A model generated the notes under the pieces. It searched no databases and was not told the DNA's origin. It saw only the letters and a list, made by a program, of their open reading frames with translations. The position numbers were made by a program, and so were the translations under genes. Source: Bifiguratus adelaidae (Eukaryota > Mucoromycota > Endogonomycetes > Endogonales). Taken from it: 64,000 nucleotides of DNA. The stretch's first letter is position 1; each line of letters opens with the position of its first letter. Below are positions 56,325-64,000 of the stretch, piece after piece. The stretch covers positions 99,118 through 163,117 of the forward strand of contig MVBO01000022.1 in the NCBI GenBank assembly GCA_002261195.1. Direction: 5' to 3'.

Positions 56325-58636
56325 TCATACGTATTCTACAGCAATCACAAACTCGCTGCCCCACGGTATGCCCCATCCTTTCAGACCCACTTTTCGCCAG
56401 GTACATTTCGGGATACCGATATCAGCTAGAAAGAGTTCACCGGTGATGTTTCGGGAACGACAGCCAGTTTTGGGAGCTCCAAGGCTTAGCGTCCATTTAG
56501 GATGCATGTAGTGTGGCGCATGGTGTGGTAGACCTGAACCATTCATTTAGAGGGTGTTGCAAGGTAATGAAGATGCGTTTCCATACCTGTCTCGCCATTG
56601 AGTCCGCTTGGAAAGTCCAAACTGAGCACTGGCGCTTTGTTACTATTGGCCCATTCAATCATGTCAAGTACAAGTCCCTTGTTGTTTTCGTCGTCGGGAA
56701 GATCCCGGAAAGAATACTGATAGCCTAGGATGGCATCAATAATGAGATCTACCGGTGTTGTGAACGGATCAGGTAAATCTAAGCATGTAATTAGCATCTC
56801 GGAAAGCATATTCTAGGCCATGCATACCATCAGTATTCCGCACTACGACACCTCCTGTATAGCCGAAGATCTTCTCTTGATAATTCACACTTTTCAGCGC
56901 CTCGCTTTCACGTCCTACCATACACACTATGACTTGACAACCATGGTTGGCTAAATGTCTTGCAGTACATAGACCGTAACTTCCAAACTTGTTGTTGCCG
57001 GCCAACACAACAACGAGTGGCGCTGCATTGTGATTTTGGGGCTGTATTCGTCGCGGTCCTCCTACGGCCTGTATCGCCATCAAAGAAGCTCCTCGACCGG
57101 CATTCTCGATCAGCTGGTCATCATTGGGACCAATCTCTGATGCGCAGATCCGCTCCACTTCAACCATCTGCAAAGGAGTAGCGCAAGGACAGCGGATGCC
57201 GCCAGTGACAGTGCGTATTTTGGTTCGCTTTCGATTAGCCTCATAATTGATGCGGCTAGCTGTGGCTGGCGATAACCCGGAATTGCTGACTTGGCGAGCT
57301 ATAGGTCGTGACTCTAAGCGTCCGGATGGTGAAACGCCATTGCGAATCCTATCTGGCATCGTCCATGAATCGTCGCTTTCTAAGGCGCCGTCTATAAGGT
57401 CATCTACTCTGCGTCCTCGTTCTTGTTTGGGTAGGCTTTGTCTTCTTTGCGATGTTGGGAAACTATCGTCTACCTCGTCCTCTTCTGCTTCTTCGTGCAC
57501 GTTATAGGCGTTGATAGACCGTTCTAATACCATTTCCGTCGGCGCGTAGTTCACTGGTCTACCTGCACGATCGACCGGTGTGGACTCGGTTACACGACTA
57601 GCTGGTTTCCTTGCAGGCGCGCGATTATGCGATACCAGCAAGCTTTCGGGGGCGGTAGTATCCGATTCCTAGTGGGATCACATTAGCACATATACAGTGT
57701 CATTCTTAGCAGGATCATACTCTGATTTCCGCAAAGACTTTCTCCTTATCAAACAAGCTGAGATTTGCTTCAAAATCAAACTCCTCCTCCTTAAAGTCGT
57801 TGACATCCTCGCCAGCCCAGGTGTGATTGGCTGCTAGACGCTCTTTGTTCCGTCGCGAAAGTTTTTTGGCTATAATCAAAGCGTCAAGCCACGTTGGCAG
57901 ACTGAATCACGTCTACATACAACTAAATTTTTGAGATTCGTGCTCATAATCTGAGTAGTTTGTAGCCAACTGCCAGGATACGCATAATGCCTCAGCTTGA
58001 CATGACGAAGGAAAGCATCGAAGCACATACCTTGGCTCTTCTTCCTTTTCCTTTCTTTGCGTAGTACCTATCTACACCATCTTCGGCAGCGCTACTATCA
58101 ACTGTACCGTCGCCGAGATGCATATTGGCCAGAGCGCTATAATCCACTTCAACTGTATCGCCAGAAACCGCGTTCGCAGGCACATTGACATGCTTTTTCC
58201 GTGCTCCTTCATCCGATAGGCTACCCTGCGATTTCCCAGGATGTGATATCTGACCAAGATGAGAAACAATGCCCGCAAGTAGACTTCCAATGCACGGTCA
58301 ACCTACCGAAACGATCGCGGGATCTTGGTAGGGTTCTGGTGTATGCGTCTTTCCATTGGTTGTTCGATGTTGCTTCTTTGGGCCACTATCTGTGATTTGC
58401 AGATCGCTAATGTTGCTTGCATCTATAGTATACTCGGGAACAGGGTATCCAGACTTGTCCACCGAATCAATCCAGGCTACCGTATAATGAGTCTACATTC
58501 AGTCCATACATGCATACATACCATCACCCAATGTCAGTATCTGTCGCTCTTCATTAATATGAGCCACGCGACCATACGCCAGGCACCCATCCTTCAACAC
58601 CACCTTCACCGTAAGGCCCAAAAATGCTGAGGCCAT
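56325..58636 (-). CDS. EDC3: Enhancer of mRNA decapping Edc3
   Basis: P-body scaffold that activates Dcp2. Start ATG at 58636: MASAFLGLTVKVVLKDGCLA-YGRVAHINEERQILTLGD is the N-terminal divergent LSm domain. An FDF motif follows a long linker (the segment near 57750-57790 translates to EFDFEANLSLFDKEKVFAEI). The C-terminal YjeF_N dimerisation domain starts CATPLQMVEVERICASEIGP and has NDDQLIENAGRGASLMAIQA, PLVVVLAGNNKFGSYGLCTA-RHLANHG, DLIIDAILGYQYSFRDLPDD and VLSLDFPSGLNGETG, ending GIPWGSEFVIAVEYV. The three-part order LSm-FDF-YjeF_N is diagnostic. Divergent from BUD23 with 33 bases between starts. Confidence 0.92.
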
Positions 58637-58669
58637 GGAGAAAGAAAGCGTCACAAATTTTCTTTTTTC

Positions 58670-59744
58670 ATGTCTCGACCTGAACACATTGCACCGCCAG
58701 AAATTGTGAGTGCATGGGGAGCATTGCTTGGTGGATCACGGTGGTATTGACACATTGACTTTGCTTACAGTTCTATGGCGATGATGAGGCAAAAAAGTAT
58801 ACTCAAAAGTGAGTCAGTTCGAACCGAAATCTCTCTTGTCGACGACTGCTAATATATGATTTTGGTTTCAGTTCGCGGATAGCCAGCATTCAGGCTGAGA
58901 TGGCTTATCGAGCCTTGGAGCTCTTGATGCTACCCGAAGACCAGTCGTGCTATCTCTTGGATATAGGGTGCGGTTCGGGTCTAAGTGGAGAAATACTAGA
59001 GGAAGAAGGCCACATTTGGGTTGGCATGGACATTGCACCGTCCATGTTGGGTAGGTAAAGGATTTGAGAGTGAGGATGCCGGTCTAAACAACCCTCTCTA
59101 GATATTGCTCGGGATCGAGACGTTGAAGGAGATCTATTTTTACAAGATGTAGGCCAGGGTATGGCTTACCGACCCGGCACATTTGACGGTGCTATAAGGT
59201 GAGCAGTGGAATACGCGACCTGCAGCCGATGGCTAACGCCACCGTAAGTATATCCGTCTTGCAATGGCTATGCAATGCCGACAAGCAAGTCAACTTCCCT
59301 AAACAACGCCTAGCTCGCTTCTTCTCGACCTTGTATTCATCCCTCAAACGGGGAGCGCGCGCCATCTTCCAATTTTATCCCGAAAACGACGATCAGATCC
59401 AACTCATCATTGATACGGCTACGCGATGTGGTTTCGAAGGAGGTCTTCTCGTTGATTACCCCAATTCCAAAAAGGCAAAAAAGTACTATCTCTGCTTATT
59501 TGCTGGACAAGCCGCCGGTCAAGCGAATCACATGCCAAAAGCGTTGGGCGAGGATGTCCAAGAGCCCCAGGGCGTGGAATACGAGCGCAGGCGGATAAAA
59601 GAATCTAGACGCAACAACCCTCGAAAGTCCATCAAAACCAAGGATTGGATCATGCAAAAGAAGGAATCACAGCGGATGCGAGGAAAGCAGAACATTGCCC
59701 ATGATTCGAAATATACTGGACGAAAGCGCAAACCGCGCTTCTAA
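58670..59744 (+). CDS. BUD23: 18S rRNA (guanine-N7) methyltransferase Bud23
   Basis: SAM-dependent enzyme that makes m7G1575 (yeast numbering) in 18S rRNA and aids 40S export. Start ATG at 58670: [39 protein letters not shown], then SAM motif I in [60 protein letters not shown], and [20 protein letters not shown]. The C-terminal WBS_methylT tail includes [20 protein letters not shown], then [20 protein letters not shown] and ends [13 protein letters not shown]. Five introns. About 280 residues, as usual. Needs Trm112 as partner in yeast (established). Confidence 0.95.
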
Positions 59745-59750
59745 TAAACG

Positions 59751-59758
59751 TGACGTCA
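59751..59758. promoter_or_regulatory. CRE palindrome TGACGTCA upstream of eIF3h
   Basis: Perfect 8-mer 6 bases after the BUD23 stop codon and 54 bases before the eIF3h ATG, the second such site in the window. It lies in the 67-base gap between the tandem genes. Function inferred from the Atf/CREB consensus. Confidence 0.5.
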
Positions 59759-59764
59759 CGCTTT

Positions 59765-59772
59765 AAAATTTT
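59765..59772. promoter_or_regulatory. RRPE-like AAAATTTT upstream of eIF3h
   Basis: AAAATTTT core, like the ribosomal RNA processing element found before ribosome-biogenesis genes in fungi. It is short and palindromic, so chance is a real alternative. Confidence 0.3.
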
Positions 59773-59811
59773 GTGCCTAGAGTCGTCTTTGTGAGGCCTG
59801 TCTGTTCTGCT

Positions 59812-60985
59812 ATGGATCTCAATAACGAGGATCCTCTTGAGGTTGTGCAGCTTGATGCACTGGTGAGTAGTCTAAGCATGATTATAGTAAACAGTGCCTT
59901 ATTGCGATCTGTAGGTTGTGCTCAAGATCATCAAGCACTGTCGGGAAGCTTACCCTACAGATGTCACCGGTCAATTGCTTGGACTAGACGTGAGGGGTGT
60001 CTTGGAGGTGACGCACTGCTTTCCTATTCCGAATGAGGACAACGACGACGTCAGTGGTGAGTACAATTTGGTGGCAAATCGCGCAAGATTCGGAGACTGA
60101 CTTGAAGGCATCAGCTCGCTATCAATTGGATATGATGCGGTGTTTGCGTGAAGTAAATGTCGACAACAACACAGTAGGCTGGTATCGCTCCGCCACGCTC
60201 GGCACATTCATGGACTTGACGCTCATCGATACCCAATACAACTACCAAACCTCCCTCTCCTCCAAAAGCGTTGTCATCATTCACGATGTCTCCAAGAGCG
60301 CTGCTCAAGGCAACCTGGAATTGAAGGCGCTTCGGCTGACGGATAAGTTTATGAAACTCTACGCTGATAAGAAGTTCACAACTGAAAGGTAGGTTTCGTT
60401 TCTTTGTTCAAGTGAACGTTAAGCTTATTATGCCCATGCAATTTGTGCAGCCTTGCCAAGGCCCAATTGTCCTTCTCAACTATTTTTGAAGAACTCCCCA
60501 TTCGCGTTCACAACTCAAACCTTGCATCGGCACTGCTACAAGAGCTTGACACACCTAATGTCACGCTCACACAAGAAACTTCCGGACCCGCCTCCTCCGA
60601 CTCCCTCAACCCTAACTTTGACATCTTAGAGCTTGAACTCGATCCATTCATGGAGAAGAACCTAGAGAACTTGTTGGACTGTGCCGATGCACAACAACAG
60701 GAGACCAATAACTACATGTACTGGCAGCGCTCCGTGGCCAGAGAACAAGCCAAACTCCAATCAGCTCTTCAAAAGCGTCGCGCCGAAAATCAAGCCCGAC
60801 AGACCAAAGGAGAAGCACCTCTGCCAGAAGATGATATTCATTCTCAATCTCGCCTTCCTCCGGAGCCAAGCCGCCTTGAGAGCATGCTATTGAACGCTCA
60901 AATGCATCATTACACCAAGCAATTGAACCAATATGCTGGACCATCTCTCGCTAGACTTTTTGCTGTTCAAGAATTGCAGAAGTAA
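59812..60985 (+). CDS. Translation initiation factor eIF3 subunit h
   Basis: MPN-domain subunit of eIF3, present in most eukaryotes but missing from Saccharomyces. Start ATG at 59812: [17 protein letters not shown], an intron, then [39 protein letters not shown] and [47 protein letters not shown]. The JAMM zinc site (ExnHxHx10D) is not present, as expected for the inactive MPN of eIF3h. Later: [52 protein letters not shown] and a C-terminal helix [13 protein letters not shown]. Four exons, about 340 residues. Confidence 0.93.
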
Positions 60986-61033
60986 AATCGCCTCTCTAAG
61001 CCACTGGCATTGACCTTTTTTCTTTTTTACACG

Positions 61034-62880
61034 ATGGAGAATAAGCGGGACTTGAAGCGTAAAGCTGATGCCGAGCCTATTGCTAAGCAGCACAAGAAGG
61101 AGAAGGTAGATAAGGTAGAGGAAGTGGGTGTAACAGTAGAGGGTGAAGGTAAGTGAGCCTATCGGATATGTCACACCTGACTGACGCTATGAAAAGGCGC
61201 AGTGGAACTGGCAGCCAATGTCGAGTACGACTTCCAAAAGTTGGATATCTCGGAAGCGACAAAGAACGCCGTCAAAGATATGAACTTTACACGAATGACA
61301 GAAGTACAAGCCAGAACAATACCTCCATTGATGGCAGGTCGAGATGTCCTGGGAGCCGCAAAAACAGGGTCGGGTAAAACAGTAGCATTTCTCATCCCCG
61401 CCATTGAACTCTTGTCTAAACTCAAGTTTAAGCCTCGAAACGGTACGGGCATCATCATCGTATCTCCTACCCGCGAATTAGCGTTGCAAATCTTTGGTGT
61501 CGCCAAAGAACTGCTAAAGTATCATCATCAGACTTTCGGAATCATCATTGGAGGCGCCAATCGGAAGGCCGAGGCGGACAAGCTGGTCAAGGGCGTCAAT
61601 TTATTGGTGGCGACACCCGGTCGCCTGTTGGATCACTTGCAGGTAAGATTGACCCATCATGCCGAAGATACCGATGATTCACTTTGAGATGCTAGAACAC
61701 CAAGGGATTCGTGTTCAAGAACCTCAAAGCTTTAGTCATTGATGAAGCTGATCGTATCCTCGAGATTGGTTTCGAGGAGGAAATGAAGCAGATCATCAAG
61801 ATCCTGCCTTCAGGTATGTCAAGCTTAAGTTATACTAGCATGCGCTGACTGTCATCTTATCAGAACGTCAAAGTATGCTCTTCTCTGCCACGCAGACGAC
61901 CAAGGTGGAGGATTTGGCCAGAATCTCCCTCAAGAAGGGTCCTTTATACATTAATGTGGACGAAAAGAACGAGACGTCTACTGCGGAAGGGTTGGAGCAA
62001 GGCTATGTCGTCACACCTGCTGAGCAACGCTTCCTGCTCCTCTTTACCTTCCTTAAGCGCAACCTTAAGAAGAAGGCCATCGTCTTCTTTTCCAGCTGCA
62101 ACTCTGTCAAGTATCATGCGGAGCTGCTCAATTACATTGACATTCCAGTCTTGGATCTCCATGTAAGTCTACAGGATAACTGCTTCCCGCCGCTCACACT
62201 ATTGCACTCAGGGTCGTCAAAAGCAACAAAAGCGTACAAACACCTTTTTTGAATTCTGTAATGCAGAAAAAGGCATTCTGCTCTGTACCGACGTGGCAGC
62301 CAGAGGCCTCGATATCCCTGCTGTCGACTGGATTATACAGTACGATCCTCCGGATGACCCCAGAGATTACATCCACCGTGTCGGCCGAACAGCCAGAGCG
62401 GGTGGCCGGGGAAAGAGTCTGTTGTTTCTCCTTCCCAACGAGCTTGGGTTCTTGCGGTACTTGAAGCACGCTAAAGTACCCTTGAACGAGTACAAGTTTC
62501 CAAACTCCAAGATCGCCAATGTTCAAAGCCAGCTCGAGAAATTGGTCGAAAAGAATTACTACCTCAACAAGTCAGCCAGAGATGGTTACCGTTCTTACCT
62601 TCAAGCCTATGCCTCCTACTCTCTCAAGAAAATTTTCAATGTCAATCAACTCGATCTCGCCCAAGTAGGCAAAGCTTTCGGCTTTGCTGTACCCCCAAAA
62701 GTCAACATCAACATCGGCAGTGCTGTATCGGACAATAAGGTAGAACGACGAGGTGGAGGCGGCGGATTTGGAGCAGGATACAAGCACAAGCAGGATGGCA
62801 AGGAACATTTTGTCAAGCAACGGACCAGTGTTTTAGAAAAGACGAAGCGGGAACAGGATGGACGCCAGTGGACACGTTAG
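61034..62880 (+). CDS. HAS1: DEAD-box RNA helicase Has1 (DDX18)
   Basis: Nucleolar helicase for 40S and 60S subunit assembly. Start ATG at 61034: a short charged head ([20 protein letters not shown]), then [20 protein letters not shown] and [20 protein letters not shown] (Q motif). Helicase motifs: AAKTGSGKT (I), PTRELALQ (Ia), [10 protein letters not shown] (Ib), [13 protein letters not shown] (II, DEAD), FSATQT (III), [12 protein letters not shown] (IV), [14 protein letters not shown] (V) and [10 protein letters not shown] (VI). The Has1-specific C-terminus is [20 protein letters not shown] and a Gly-rich patch, [14 protein letters not shown]. The N-terminal extension is much shorter than in human DDX18. 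Four introns. It follows eIF3h by 48 bases. Confidence 0.95.
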
Positions 62881-63017
62881 AACAACCCATAGTAGCATCA
62901 TATCCCATAAACGATCATTTTCACATTGTAGACATCAGAGCTTGGTCTTCTTTCTTGGGTTCTTTACATCTATAAAGCTATTGTACATGTTTGTGCCACG
63001 AAGAACAATATGGAATG

Positions 63018-63396
63018 CTACGTCTTGTCAGATGGATCAGGCTCAAAGCCTAAATTCCTCATATCATCCGGTGTCATGAGCCCTCTGGTTCCCCGTCAGC
63101 CCAAGACACAAGAAGGCGCGCGATTGCACGAATAACTTACTTGTCCATACGACATTGTAGATAAGCCTTAGAGTGATGCCGACATAATCCATTATTCCCC
63201 TTGTTATCACGCAAACATTTGAGGTATTCCAACATGAAGGCTTTGCATTCGCCTGAAGCAGTTTATGGCGGACACGGGGGGATCAGCAGGGCATAGTGGC
63301 TATTACGGGCACTTACCGGCGTGATCTAGAGGAAAGCTTCCTAATGCAGGCGGTTCACCCGAGAATGCCTCAATACCAGGTGGTCGTCCGAAACTC
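63018..63396 (-). CDS. COX19: Cytochrome c oxidase assembly factor Cox19
   Basis: Twin-CX9C intermembrane-space protein that passes redox and copper signals to Cox11. Start ATG at 63396: MSFGRPPGIEAFSGEPPALG-SFPLDHA. A 60-nt intron leads to GECKAFMLEYLKCLRDNKGN-NGLCRHHSKAYLQCRMDK and a second intron to GLMTPDDMRNLGFEPDPSDK-T. Both CX9C pairs (C-KAFMLEYLK-C and C-RHHSKAYLQ-C) are intact, as is SFPLDHxGEC, the Cox19 hallmark. About 85 residues; too short and spliced to appear as a single long reading frame. It converges on HAS1. Confidence 0.92.
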
Positions 63397-64000
63397 ATGT
63401 CCAAGTAAAAAGAGGCTTCCCTCAAAGAATGACTTTTTCAAGGACAATGCAATTTTTGATTAGAGCCAACGTTGTCATGGAAGGTAATAACAATATACAC
63501 ATAGACAAGACTACGGAGCAAATGTCGCCCCGCCCATCAGAAGGCTAAACTTCTTTGACGCTGGAAAAGGATGCTGCGACACGATAATGGTAATTGAATT
63601 GACAGTGAAGTTACGCGAATGTTATGTGGACGTGATCAAAATGTAGTGCTCTAGACAGCGTTTGCACCAGAAGGGAATTACTTAAGCCCTATTAGGTCGC
63701 GTCAGCACTGTAATGGTTTCTCTGTGCCTTTAACGGTATGTCTGGGCTTACTCACCTTTCAATGCCGTATCATTTGCTAAAAACCGCGATGTCATCCATC
63801 AAGATAATGCATGTTGTCATCTCATAATAGGTTTTCTTCCCATCTTCTTATTTTACCTTTCTCCTCCTTTTTGCATACACGTCGAATTCTTTGCGCGTGC
63901 CGACCTTCGAGCGAGATAGTGGAAGCTTAATCAACCACAACCAAGCCTCTCTATAGAAGACCATCAATGCCCTGCGCCCCCCCCCCCCCCGGCCCCCCCC
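63397..64000. other. Terminal stretch without a recognised gene
   Basis: About 600 bases upstream of COX19. It should hold the COX19 promoter. Pyrimidine-rich text near 63835-63870 could belong to the 5' region of a gene beyond the edge. No coding signal was found. Confidence 0.35.
63977..64000. repeat. Poly-C run at the window edge
   Basis: Fourteen C, two G, then eight C up to the last base. Such a run is not seen elsewhere in the window. It may be a true homopolymer or a sequencing/assembly artefact at a contig end. Confidence 0.7.

Noticed and set aside
1-64000. LTR, other virus-like elements, CRISPR arrays and rRNA genes
   Set aside because: No reverse transcriptase, integrase, capsid or terminal-repeat signal, no spaced repeats and no rRNA-like stretch was seen by eye on either strand.

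Overview
The window looks like nuclear DNA of a filamentous or zygosporic, early-diverging fungus. The gene content is fungal: a Pho80-type cyclin, an Rcf2-type HIG1 protein, a kinase-less Mad3, a fungal-style Atf bZIP and a sugar porter. Introns are many and short (mostly 45-80 nt, GT..AG, one apparent GC..AG). Several genes are rare or absent in yeasts (Integrator subunit 2, an MTA1-like MT-A70 methyltransferase, a full-length CAND1, eIF3h), which argues against a Saccharomyces-type species and fits a lineage such as Mucoromycota. The phylum is an inference. I saw no tRNA, rRNA, CRISPR array, or LTR or other virus-like element.

Layout. 0-11.5 kb: the edge of an unknown gene, an unknown small membrane-type gene, a SART3-like U4/U6 recycling factor, NAD synthetase QNS1, a small basic protein, and a large coiled-coil protein. 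11.5-15.4 kb: a gene-poor stretch with broken or unresolved membrane-protein reading frames. 15.4-25.8 kb: sugar porter, ABHD hydrolase, glucosidase II beta, proteasome alpha3, an Rcf2-like HIG1 protein, an Atf1-type bZIP and a small PLDc_N protein. 25.9-33.2 kb: MT-A70 methyltransferase, two divergent DUF202 proteins, a SAC3-family protein, GPN3 and a TPR protein. 33.3-46.1 kb: a mucin-like membrane protein, INTS2, NAD kinase, Mad3, guanylate kinase, a BAG protein, a long disordered protein and a Pho80-type cyclin. 46.1-48.2 kb: mostly empty, then ribosomal protein eS27. 48.6-63.4 kb: a glutathione transferase with frame problems, CAND1, Nop58, Edc3, Bud23, eIF3h, Has1 and Cox19. The window ends in a poly-C run.

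Themes. Many genes serve RNA polymerase II and RNA metabolism: GPN3 (polymerase assembly and import), INTS2 (3' processing and termination), SART3 (U4/U6 recycling), a SAC3-like protein, and Edc3 (decapping). Nop58, Bud23, eIF3h, Has1 and eS27 serve the ribosome and translation. QNS1 and NAD kinase are consecutive steps from NAD to NADP. Glucosidase II beta and proteasome alpha3 are divergent and share a promoter with a perfect CRE palindrome, and a bZIP of the family that reads such sites lies 3 kb away. Packing is tight: several divergent pairs have only 14-45 bp between start codons.

All coordinates are first-to-last coding base including introns. Product calls rest on motif and family memory, not on a database search.
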